Positions 42,455 to 52,735 of a stretch of 64,000 nucleotides of DNA are shown here, piece after piece. Below the pieces are notes generated by a model. That model made no database searches, had not been told where the DNA came from, and worked only from the letters and a program-made list of their open reading frames with translations. Source of the stretch: Austropuccinia psidii (taxonomy: Eukaryota; Basidiomycota; Pucciniomycetes; Pucciniales; Sphaerophragmiaceae). Every line of letters starts with the position of its first letter. Positions within the stretch are counted from its first letter, which is position 1. The stretch is taken from the NCBI GenBank assembly GCA_023105745.1, contig JALGQZ010000004.1:33663816-33727815 (forward strand), given 5' to 3'. Position numbers and translations under genes: made by a program.

Positions 42455-43008
42455 GATAGCTCAAAACCGTCCAAAACTCCTATTTATAGGTGGGAAACCA
42501 CCTTTTTCCAGGAAAACAGTTGTAGAAACCCCAGAAACGGTTTTCTTCGTTTCTAGGGGTAAGAAAATGTCAATAATCCCCCACATACGTAACAGATAAA
42601 TAGTTATTTGCATACTCTGGGCGCGGGTCTCCATTCAAGACCTGATGTGGCTAAGAATTTCAGCAAAAAAGGTATTTAGTAATAAACGCTGAAGCCTACT
42701 GACCAGGAGGAAAAAAAACCAATTGGTGTATTACACTAATCATCATTTTCCAATAAAACATACATAAAAATAAAATTTCTCATTTTCTTGAGTCTTCTTC
42801 CCCAAACATTCAGCTTAAAGATGACATATATATTTATAATATTCGTCTCAGAGTATTAAGGACATTAGTACCTTGCAGAATGTCATTTGATTTCTTGAAA
42901 TATCTCTGCAAAACAATGGTCAATACCTCATTCAACCTTTCCTTTCATACCCTTTGCACACCCAAAATAACGCTGAATTTTCTTATTTGTTTTACCCGCC
43001 GAGAATTA

Positions 43009-43272
43009 CACGTTAATATATGAGATATTGATATTTAATATTTTCAGAAGATGAAAGTAATGCCTTTCTAATTATACTTCATATTGAATTACTTGGCTAA
43101 AGATATCTTTTTGAATTTTAGTGCATATTCTAAACTTCTACACGTTAATATATGAGATATTGATATTTAATATTTTCAGAAGATGAAAGTAATGCCTTTC
43201 TAATTATACTTCATATTGAATTACTTGGCTAAAGATATCTTTTTGAATTTTAGTGCATATTCTAAACTTCTT
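43009..43272. repeat. Perfect 132-bp tandem duplication
   Basis: 43009-43140 and 43141-43272 read the same from CACGTTAATATATGAG to TCTAAACTTCT, no mismatch seen except at the last base. In the spacer between the two inverted-repeat units. Non-coding. Confidence 0.9.
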
Positions 43273-43314
43273 CTGTATTTGTTTCAGTAGATGAGAAATG
43301 TTGTTTGGATGTAT

Positions 43315-44760
43315 GTTTTTTTTCAAAATCATTATTAGTATAATAGAACAATTGGTTTCCCCTTTCTCATGGTTAATAAGCTCCAGAATTAATGGCTAAG
43401 TGCCATTTTCTATCAACTGGGTGGCCATATCGGGTCTTGAATGGATACCCGCGTCCAGAGTATTCAAAGACGTACTTAGTTTTTAGTTATGTGAAGAGTT
43501 CTTTACATTTTGTTTTTCTCCGAGAAGGGAAAGTAAATTTAATTTTTTCTTTCGTGAGTTTCTAAAGCTCTGTGATGGGAAAAAGTGGGTTTTCCGCGTA
43601 TAAAAGGGATTTTTGGAGGCTTTGAAGCCATCAGACACTGGAAGGAATCGAACCCCCGACCTCATGATTGCATATTAACAGTCACGCGCTCTACCACTAG
43701 GCTACAGTGCCTTTTATTAAAATGGATGACAGATTTTAGACACATGAGTTGGAATATTATGAAAGTATTAAGTTTCATTGTCAAAACTGAATTTTGAAGT
43801 ACACACTTAAGTTTCTATATTTTCCTCCATTCAGTCTCATGATTGCCCTAATAATCCATAATTTGAACTTGAAAAGCGTGGAATTTTAAGACAACCATGT
43901 TTTGCCAGAATGTTTGCCTTTTCATTATATTCCTCTTTTTATTGAATTTTGGGACGATATATTTTCTTCAATCGAATGAAATGCAAGTTTTATCTTATTA
44001 TTGAAACAAACTCCCTTTTGTTTTTATTCAATTTATTACTTATGAGCTCGTTTGTTAGCAAAAATTGAATGGAAATATCTTTTTGTATATATTAAATAGT
44101 AAGACTCCTTTAATCAAAGCTCAAAAAGGCTATCTCTTCGAAAGCCCTGTTTCCCATGTATTTCATACCTGGGTAAAACATGTTCTTTATCTTTGGTTAA
44201 GCTTTACTCTAAACTCTCAAGGCTCAATTATCCTTTGAAACGATTGCAATAATATTAGTTGTTAAATAATTTCACATGTTTGAGCTTTTAATAATAACAT
44301 GTCATACATAATCATCAGGTGACACCTGAAACAAGATATCACTATGAAGGTCTTGTAATCTTATATATTTCTTTCAGCTACAGTAATTTTAATCTGGATA
44401 TAAAAAAAGTAAAATTTATCTCAATTATTATTTAAAAGCTTGCCTCTTATTTGATTGAAGAAAATACTCAAGAAAAAGTGGAATATAATGAAGCGGAAAG
44501 TATTTTGGGGGAATATAGTAGGCCTTTGTATTTCACATTTTTTCGGTGAAACTTATGGATTATTAGTGTATTCATGATACTGAATGGGGGTAAAATATCG
44601 AAAAAGTAAGACCTTACTGCAAAATTCAGTTTTGATAAAGAGAATTCATGCTTTCATGAAATTACAATTTATGTGTTCAAAATCTGTTATCCATTTCAAT
44701 AAAAGGCACTATGGCCACCCCCGGAGAACATCTGATGCAGGGGGTAACACATTGCACTGT
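43315..44760. repeat. Inverted-repeat unit 2 with tRNA-Asn-like genes
   Basis: Left arm (about 43315-44030) matches the unit 1 left arm, right arm (about 44400-44760) matches the unit 1 right arm but is truncated and decayed, and the central spacer (about 44040-44200, for example TTTGTTAGCAAAAATTGAA and GTATTTCATACCTGG) is the reverse complement of the unit 1 spacer. So unit 2 is best described as an inverted copy of unit 1. Confidence 0.65.
43633..43711 (-). tRNA. tRNA-Asn(GTT) gene with 7-nt intron
   Basis: 79 nt on the minus strand. Acceptor GGCACTG pairs completely with CAGTGTC (one G-T); D-arm GCCTAGTGGTAGAGC; anticodon stem CGTGA/TCATG enclosing CTGTTA-ATATGCA-A, i.e. anticodon GTT with an intron at the canonical place; T-arm GGGGG TTCGATT CCTTC. 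Best-folding of the four copies and the likeliest functional tRNA. GU pairs in the T-stem and the unusual acceptor leave some doubt. Confidence 0.65.
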
Positions 44761-44775
44761 TGTGATTGCATAGAT
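44705..44775 (+). pseudogene. Degenerate tRNA-Asn-like fragment
   Basis: GGCACTATGGCC start followed by unrelated GGGG-rich text and a GTGATTGCATA trace of the anticodon/intron region. It lies at the position of the tRNA in the right arm of unit 2. Confidence 0.35.
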
Positions 44776-45435
44776 ATTTCATCAACAGGTTTTTCACATG
44801 AAATACACTTACTACATCTTATATCAAATCATTTATATTCTTTCATTGAACTTCCCCCTTCAAATTTAAACAATGACACAACTAAATTCATGCCTTTCAT
44901 GTCAAAATCTCTTGTGGTTCTCCTTTCATCCTTATCTCTCAAAATTGACTGTTAAGATTCTATATGGAGGCTTTTATCAAATAAATCCTCAATTTGACAC
45001 CTCTTCCGTGTTTTAATTCCTGATGATATTGATTGGTATCACAAACCATGAGAAAATATAACTTTGTTTTTATCCCTATTAGCTGAGTGAAAAAACTTCT
45101 CTGATGAATTTTAATAAATCTTCCAGATTTAACTACATAAAATCCAGATGACCCTCTAGCAGAACCATATTCTAGTCACTTAATTGAACAGCAATATCAG
45201 GAAATTTATCTCCTAGGGCAGCAAATCCAACAATCTTAGAATGCTTTTTCAAGTTATTTCAGTAAAGGTCAACCACCTGTAACTTTAGCATCATTAACAA
45301 GAAAAAGGTAATAATAAGAAAAATTCACAAAAAAATTTCATTCAAGTTGGAGGAAGTTGCAAGCCATCAAAAAGCAATCCAAAGCTCAACCATTGTTTGA
45401 AATCATTCAACAAAGGTAATACCAAGAAATATAGG
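44776..45435. other. Unassigned sequence
   Basis: No open frame, repeat or RNA gene that I could support. It ends at the G4 LTR. Confidence 0.4.
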
Positions 45436-46149
45436 TGTCACAGGGGCTCCTCTAAGTAAAGAGGGCCTGGCACTTGGTGAGCAGACTTACTTATGGAGGG
45501 CTCAGAATAAATACCCAATTGATAAGAGTAATTAGATAAAAGAAATAAATTCCTAGTCATAAAATAATAAGCGTTAAAGATATGATAGAAAGAAAAAAGC
45601 AACAATAAAGAGCCAACCACGAATAATCCTGTAACACTGTTTCAACCTGTTCAGAAAAGAGAGAAGGATTAATAAAGGATATGGGCACCAGGACTCTACT
45701 GAACAGGTGAGGGAAGGCAAAGACTAACTTAATAATTAATAAAATAATATTTCTTAATGAGAATTAAAATAATATTAAATAATAAATCTAACATTTTAAT
45801 TAACTGGGGGAAAAACCCCCAGGTGGAGGAAAGGGGGCTGGTATATGTGAAAAAGTGCCAGCCTGGAGTTTGAGTGTTGAGAAACCATGATTGTATGATT
45901 GAAGAACCTGTATTTGAGATGTGAAACTGTATTGGTGAATCAAATACAGTTATTTGAATCAATACAGGTGTTTGCACCTGTATTGAGGGCAGGCCTGTAT
46001 TTGGTGAATCCTGTATTTAGGTTCTGCCTGTATTGAGGTTTGAAGCTGTATTTGGTGAATCTTCCATTAAACCTGTTGCTGATTAGGTGTTGGAAGATTT
46101 TTGATTAGTAATGAATGGTAATGCCCTCTCTGTCTCCATGGCTGTGACA
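45436..46149 (-). repeat. G4 3' LTR
   Basis: 714 bp G-family LTR on the minus strand (TGTCACAGGGGCTCC .. GGCTGTGACA on plus), with hairpin 45804-45822 and CTGTATT sites at about 45895-46050. Followed by the PPT complement TTTTCCCCCTCTTGAAAG. No second LTR or target duplication; the other end of the element is lost at about 46777. Confidence 0.85.
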
Positions 46150-46777
46150 TTTTCCCCCTCTTGAAAGTGGTGAGCTCTGAGCACCATAAGAGCAAGTGAA
46201 TCTTGATGAGGTCAAATGAAACTTTCTTCCCCCCCCATTACCCAATTTTCATCCCCTCATAATTCTTCTTCATCAATCATAATTTCAAACTCCTTCATCT
46301 TCACAACTTGTAGGTCCTTCTTCCTTGACTTGATTCTGATTCCTCCTCCCTTCTTTGAAATTTTTTTCTGCATTTCTTCTGTTCTTCTATTTTTTTGATC
46401 TTCTTTCTTATTGCAGTGTTCTTTACCCAATTTTTCTTGAGTCCTCATGGCTCATTATAAATTGTGATTCAGTTTTATGTCCTAAGAAGTTACTGACATG
46501 GTATCAAATTGTCTTCATTTTTTGAGATTGGGCCAAATTGGGTTTTTCTTGCTTTTGGGTCCTTGCAGGATTAATTGAAATTTTTACCCAATTGTTGTTT
46601 TCTGGGCGTTTTTTGGCTGATTTGGCCAAAATGCACAAAATGCACAAAATTCAAGATATTGAAGTATTTGATGATTTCTTGGCTGAAATGAATGTTTTGG
46701 AAGTTTTTCATGATTTGAAGAAGTAATAGCCAGAAATGCACAAATATGCCAATATGACTGAAATGGCATATTTTGAT
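46150..46777 (-). pseudogene. G4 3' region fragment
   Basis: Corresponds to G2 13421 to about 14050: PPT, GTGGTGAGCTCTGAGCACCATAAG segment, then TGGCCAAAATGCACAAAATGCACA text where G2 has TGCGCA arrays. It is cut before the antisense gene would begin and joins E2 pol at about 46778. Confidence 0.7.
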
Positions 46778-49309
46778 GAATTCTCCATCCCATTATCAAA
46801 GAATGATGAATACCATCTTTCACACAGAATTGTCTGAAGGATGGCTTATCATGTATATTGATGATATCATCATATGTTCTGATTCATGGTCTTTGAACTT
46901 TGAAAGACTTGCAAGAGTACTTAACAAAGCTGCAGAGGTGAATATGAAAATTTCACTCAAGAAATGCAATTTTGGTTTTGCAGAACTCAAAGCATTAGGA
47001 TATGTTGTTTTGGGTTTAAGCTTGGGTATTGACAAAAACAAAGTAGAAACAGTGTTACTTAAGCCAATACCCCAGAATAAAAAAGAAATGCTGTCTTTTC
47101 TTGGATTTGCCAGCTATTATAGGCAACACTTGAAATACTTTTCAATTCCAGCCAAGTCACTATATAGAATCTGTGATCAACAGCCTGTATTTGAGATGAC
47201 ACAGGAGACAAACCAAGTTTATGAGAAGATAAAGAAACCTCTTACAGAAGCACCTTTACTTCTCATGCCTGACTGGAATATTCCTTTTAAATTGTACATT
47301 GATGCATGTGGAGATGGATTAGGGGAAGCCCTACATCAATTCCAAATTATTGATGACAAACCTGCAGAGGGACCAGGTTGTTATATATCAAGACAAATTG
47401 AATCAACAGAGGCCAGATATGGTGCAAGTCAAATGGAGTGCTTATGTTTGGTATGGGCACTTGGGAAAGTACACTAGTATCTTGGTGGAAGTGTTTTTGA
47501 AGTGATAACTGCCTGTAATGCAGTAAAATCACTTCTTAAGATGAAAACTCCCAAAAGACATATGTTGAGATGGCAAATAGCCATTCAAGAATATAGAGGA
47601 AACATGACTATAGTTCACAAAGCAGGAAACATTCACAAGAATGATGATGGACTTAGCAGGTGGGCATTAGCAAAAACTCCTTATAACCCAGCTTATGTAC
47701 CTTTGGAAGCTGAACCACATATTCCAATTAAAGGAATTAACATAACTGATATTGGGACTGAACTTATTGAAGAGGTCAGAGAATCTTATAAGCAAGACAA
47801 GAATTGCCATATCTTGACTTCTTTGTTAGACAAAGACTGCAAAGATACATCTTGAATGAATGCACTGGATGAAGTTTGGAAAAATTGCTATTCTGAAGGA
47901 GGATTTCAGTTGTTTGATGGAATTATTTACCACAGAACCAAACATTCTTGTGTAATGAAATTATGCAGAAGATTGCTTATCAATACCATTCTTCATGAAT
48001 GCCATGATATCATCTACTCTGGACACCTGTCAGAGGACAGAACACTTGAGAAAGTGAAAAACTGTGCATGGTGGCCATCTTGGAGAAAAGAAACCATTGA
48101 ATATTGCTATACCTGTGACAGATGTCAAAAAGCAAACAGGAGTACAGGCAAGAAATTTGGACTTATGATCCATATTCAAGAACCAAAATCCCCTTGGGAA
48201 GTTGTTCACATGGATTGGGTCACAGCACTTCCTCCAAGTGATGACAAAGGTTATAATGCTTGTTTAGTCATTGTAGACAGATATAGCAAGACTCCTATAT
48301 TCTTGCCATGTCATAAATCTGACACTGCTATGGATACAGCTCTTCTTCTATGGAGTAGAGTTATATCTCATACAGGATTATTTAAGAATATCATAAGTGA
48401 CAAAGATCCCAAGATCACATCTACACTTTGGACCAATCTTCATAGATTTTTTGGGACTAAGTTATCATTCTCTACAGCATATCACCCTCAAAAAGCTGGG
48501 CTAGCAGACAGGATGATTCAAGCTTTAGAAGACATGATCAGGAGATTTTGTGCTTATGGGTTAGAATTCAAAGACTGGGATGGTTTTACCCATGACTGGT
48601 GCACTCTTATACCTGCATTAGAATTGGCATATAAGACATCAGTTCATTCTTCCACAGGACAAAATCCTGCTATGTTAGAAAAAGGATGGAATCCAAGACT
48701 CCCAGCAGACACACTGAGGAAAGACTTGATTGACAGTCATCCTACAGCTTCCAGATTCAAGATAATGCTTGATAAAGTAAAACATCATGCAAAACAAAGT
48801 ATGACTGATACTTTTGATTATGCAAAAGAGAAGTGGGACAAGAGTCACAAAGTACCAGACTTCAAAGTAGGGGACTTAGTTCTAGTTTTAAGCTTGAATT
48901 TTAATAGTATCAAAGGCCCAAAGAAACTTAAAGATTCCTATGTAGGACCTTTTGTTATTGTTGCCTTACATGGAACCAATGCATTTCAAGTGGAATTGAG
49001 TGGTGAATTGGAAAATAAACACCCCACGTTTCCAGTCAGCTTTATAAAACCTTATCAACTAGCTGACAAAGAATTGTTTCCTTTAAGGAACCCAACTCCT
49101 TTAACTATACCACTAGTGGAACAGAATGGAGACAGAAAGATAAGGAAAGTCATTCAAGAAAGGAGACTTAGGGGTAAAAATCAAAGAGAATATCTTGTCA
49201 TATATAGAAATCCAGTACATGAAGATGAATGGCTGGCAGAATCAGAAATACCTTACTCAGAAAAACTCTTAAGAAGATTTAGACATGAAAGAAGGCCACA
49301 AGCCTGAAT
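46778..49309 (+). pseudogene. pol: E2 pol (RT C-terminal half to chromodomain-like end)
   Basis: A single frame homologous to E1 pol from [14 protein letters not shown] onward, interrupted only by TAG at 47475-47477 (E1 has Tyr in LHYYLDG) and TGA at 47853-47855. RT active site YIDD ([11 protein letters not shown]); RNase H ([22 protein letters not shown]); integrase HHCC (HECHDIIYSGHLSEDRT .. CYTCDRC), Asp in HMDWVTALP, Asp in IISDKDPKI, Glu replaced by Asp in GLADRMIQA (E1: GLAERMIQT), which would abolish catalysis. C-terminal EYLVIYRNPVHEDEWLAE as in E1. The 5' half of the element is missing. Confidence 0.92.
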
Positions 49310-49452
49310 ATGTCTATAAAATGTGCTTTAAATTACTTGATCTGAGTAGTTTAAATAGGTTGGACAGTGGACATTAACCCCCTTTGGGGCCTTTTATTCT
49401 TGTTACCATTGATACAATTGTAGTAAAATTTTATTTTTTTGGTGGGAGGGAA
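49310..49452 (+). other. E2 3' end with polypurine tract
   Basis: 143 bp between the pol stop and the 3' LTR. PPT GGTGGGAGGGAA (49441-49452) preceded by a T run, matching E1. Confidence 0.75.
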
Positions 49453-50000
49453 TGTGAGACTTGAGGTATATTTTACATACCCAAATAGGCCAAAATTATC
49501 TTAAAAATAAATTCTGAATTATGCATAACTCATAAGTCATGCATATATCCAAAATTCATCAGTTTTGATTTCAGAAAAGATGAATAACTTTTAATGAGTA
49601 AGTAAATCCATGGATTTAAGGCCAGATTTGGTTTCTACACAGAAATTTACCTAGGGTAGCTCCATAGAGTGAATAAGCTCAAATTAACTCTTTGAGGTGG
49701 TAATATGGAAAATACTTCAATACCACATCATCAATACCACATAAAAGATCTGTGAAAAGCTTTGTTTTTCTTAATTTCAAGCCAAAATAATGGGAATGTG
49801 AGAAATCCAATGTTACATATACACTAAGAATAGTGTTATTCATGTTTTGGGAACTTAATATCATGGTAGTCTGACATGGAATTTTGGTACACCCATAGTG
49901 GATATCTCACTTGAAGCTTAAATTTCTATTTTGATGTCAAAAATAAGCAAGGGGGACAAAAGACATCAAAGAGAGCCAGGGTACCCACCTTCTGAGGCGT
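49453..50000 (+). repeat. E2 3' LTR, left part
   Basis: From TGTGAGACTTGAGGTATATTT, follows the solo LTR 154-697 closely, then stops at 50000 where C1 begins. The rest of the LTR should lie on the far side of C1, outside the window. Confidence 0.85.
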
Positions 50001-50189
50001 TGTGGTATTCCATACCATTAGTACCAGTTTCAAGCTTACCAATATAACAAAAGAAAAAAATGATGATAAAAAGAATTACGCAAAACAGATTTACACATTA
50101 CAATTACAAATTTCAAAAAGAAATATACAATACACAGCCTCAAGAGCTTATCAAAACAGTATAGTATCAAAGAATTTATCCACCTTATT

Positions 50190-51345
50190 GCATCATCAAT
50201 AACAAATTACGTCATTAAAGGCAGTTAATTTAAATAAAGGTATATGAAGATGGACCAAAGCATCAGAAGATGTATTTTCCCCACCTTGATTCAATTTAAA
50301 GAAGAAATACCTCAAGGCTATGCATAAAATTACAATATATTTTCCAAGAACAAATGCTTCTTTAGTAATAACAACACGCATCAAAATTGATAGAAATGAT
50401 GCAATCTCCATATGAAATGATACAATACTAAAATAAAGCACCAGCATAATTCTCTCATAACATACATAAAATAGAAACAAAAAAAATACTTTCCCCACCT
50501 TCAAGAAAATCTCACCAGCCAAATTATCTCAAATACATCACATGACTTTGATAAGAAAAAGCACCACCAGCATAATTCTTTCAGAAAATACGTAACAAAG
50601 TCACCAAAAAAGAAAACATCACCAGCCAAATTATCCCAAAGACATCACATGATTTTTATAAGAAACAGAAACACCAGCATAATTTTCTCATATATATCAT
50701 ATGACTAGAAGACAGTTCAATTGTCAGGAGCTGTATTTTCTCCACTTTCTTGGAAAAAAGAAAATCTCACCAGCCAAATTCTCTCAAACACATCACATGA
50801 TTTTGATAAGAAAAAGCACCACCAGCATAATTCTCTCAGAAAATACATAACAAAGTCACCAAAAATGAAAGTGTCACCAGCAAAATTATCTCAAAGACAT
50901 CACATAATTTTGATAAGGAACAGAAACACCAGCATAATTTTCTCATATATATCATATGACTAGAAGAAAGTTCAATCGTCAGGAGCTGTATTTTCTCCAC
51001 TTTCTTGGCAAAAAGAAAAACTCACCAGCCAAATTATCTCAAATACATCACATGATTTTGATAAGGAAAAGAACCACCAGCATAATTCTCTCATAACATA
51101 CATAAAATAGAAACAAAAAAAATACTTTCCCCACCTTCAAGAAAATCTCACCAGCCAAATTATCTCAAATACATCACATGACTTTGATAAGAAAAAGCAC
51201 CACCAGCATAATTCTTTCAGAAAATACATAACAAAGTCACCAAAAAAGAAAACATCACCAGCCAAATTATCTCAAACACATCACATGATTTTGATAAGGA
51301 AAAGAACCACCAGCATAATTCTCTCAGAAAACACGTTGCTACACC
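50190..51345. repeat. Higher-order tandem repeats in C1 LTR
   Basis: Units of about 100 bp built from ACACATCACATGATTTTGATAAG, CACCAGCATAATTCTCTCA and TCACCAGCCAAATTATCTCAAA blocks, repeated about ten times with variants and with longer-period copies (for example 50440-50560 against 51080-51200). No spacers of CRISPR type; imperfect and AT-rich. Confidence 0.85.
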
Positions 51346-51432
51346 AAAACTACACGTCTTACTAGCTAAAACCTCTCAACTATGATTTTTTCCAAGTACC
51401 CTGTTTTGAGAAGCTCTATGGAGGCCTAAAAG

Positions 51433-51442
51433 CTATAAATAG
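51433..51442 (+). promoter_or_regulatory. C1 TATA box
   Basis: CTATAAATAG, followed by AGGTCCCCTCTCCCTC. RNA start expected near 51465. Same core as the E1 LTR TATA box. Confidence 0.65.
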
Positions 51443-51557
51443 AGGTCCCCTCTCCCTCATTTTTCCCATCATCATGGAACGAGTTCCCACTGTCCAGGAT
51501 CACCACCATCCCTGAACTAGCAGGATATCTAGAATAGTAGTAGTGTTTTTAGTAGTG

Positions 51558-51790
51558 AAAAGCTCAGTAGCCTTGCTCAGTAGCTTAGTATTAGTGAAGA
51601 ATAGTAGTATAACCATAGTAAAAGCTCAGTAGCCTTGCTCAGTAGCTTAGTATTAGTGAAGAATAGTAGTATAACCGTAGTAAAAGCTCATTAGCCTTGC
51701 TCAGTAGCTTAGTATTAGTGAAGAATAGTAGTATAGCCATAGTAAAAGCTTAGTAGCCTTTCTTAAAAGCTTGGTGTTATTAACAAAGAG
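51558..51790 (+). repeat. 62-bp tandem repeat in C1 R/U5
   Basis: Copies start at 51558, 51620, 51682 and 51744 (AAAAGCTCAGTAGCCTTGC..), exact 62-bp spacing, last copy partial and diverged. Downstream of the TATA box, so part of the transcribed leader. Confidence 0.9.
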
Positions 51791-52335
51791 AAGTAGTAGT
51801 GATATAAACTCAGTATTAAAAAAAATCCTAAAAGAATCAAATCCAGTAGTCTAATTATTAGTACTCATATCAAAAAAAAAAATCATTATAATCAACCTAA
51901 AACCATAAAAAATATATATATTCTTATCATTCTTATTTAAAAAAAACAAAAAAAATATTCTTATTAGTTTCATTAAAGTAACAGAAACCCAAAACATATA
52001 TATATATATATTATCATCACTTTTATTAAAATAAAATAAAAAAAATCTAGTGTTTATTTTATCAGAAATTTTTGATCAGAATTTTTACTGTAGTGTTATT
52101 GATAGGTCTGATTTAGAGACTGCTGATAAGTCTTCTCTATCTGTTAAAGCCACAAATCTTATTTTATTTTGTGATTCTCTGTAGGCTGACTATTCAGTAT
52201 TATTTAGAGGGGCAGCTAATACACCTTAGCACCCATGGTTATTGGACAATTCTGAAATTCAAAACAGACTTACCAATAATTTCCCCCTCAAGGTACTGCC
52301 TTATTTCATCCCACACCAAAAGGAGTTCCCACATC

Positions 52336-52352
52336 TGGTGTCCCAACAGTGG
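52336..52352 (+). promoter_or_regulatory. C1 primer-binding site candidate
   Basis: TGGTGTCCCAACAGTGG two bases after the proposed LTR end; starts with TGG as expected for pairing with a tRNA 3' CCA end. I cannot name the tRNA. Confidence 0.45.
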
Positions 52353-52735
52353 CTTGAACAACTTCAATCATCAATAATCCATCAATTATCAAAGAAAAAA
52401 AAATCAAATTTAGTCCATAAAAAGAAAAAGCCTTTTATAAATAAACAATTTCAAGCACCTATCAAGTCAATCTGGAATCAGAAAAACCACAAAATTCTAA
52501 ATCATCATCACCATCAAGTTCTTCAACAAAATCATTTCACTATTATTATCCAAAAAGAGGAGAAACACCACCTGGAGAAGAATCACCTATAGATTATAGT
52601 ATACCAGTTAGTACACCAAGAACTAAGAAGAAAGATCAAAAGATAGTTACAGATTATTTTCAGAAATTACTCAAGGAACTATTTGAAATTAAAAAGAAAA
52701 GTGAAAAAGAGAAAATAAATAAAGAATATATCAAT
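52353..52735 (+). other. C1 leader, partly open in the gag frame
   Basis: The gag frame is open from about 52441 to the ATG at 52736 but has no ATG upstream, reading Ser/Lys-rich text (GEESPIDYSIPVSTP..). Either the N-terminus was longer and its start is damaged, or it is a chance open leader. Confidence 0.45.

Larger units (their letters stand above)
40965..42755. repeat. Inverted-repeat unit 1 with tRNA-Asn-like genes
   Basis: Left arm (about 40965-41670, tRNA-like on minus) and right arm (about 42100-42755, tRNA-like on plus) are reverse complements over several hundred bases: ATAATACACCAATTTATTTTCC on the left against its complement near 42720 on the right. A spacer (about 41670-42100) lies between. 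Unit 2 (43315-44760) has the same arms and the spacer reversed. Confidence 0.7.
50001..52333 (+). repeat. C1 5' LTR
   Basis: Proposed 2,333 bp LTR: starts TGTGG exactly where E2 LTR homology ends, ends CCACA two bases before a TGG PBS candidate, giving inverted ends TGTGG/CCACA. The first 1.3 kb is a tandem repeat region, then a TATA box at 51433, then a 62 bp repeat block and AT-rich sequence that would be R/U5. The right-hand LTR is outside the window, so the ends are inferred. Confidence 0.65.

Noticed and set aside
44584..44955. 123-codon plus-strand ORF
   Set aside because: Overlaps the decayed tRNA arm of unit 2; not open in the matching arm of unit 1 and no recognisable features.
50190..51345. 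CRISPR-like array
   Set aside because: Repeats are imperfect, of mixed length, without unique spacers of constant size, and lie in a eukaryotic LTR.
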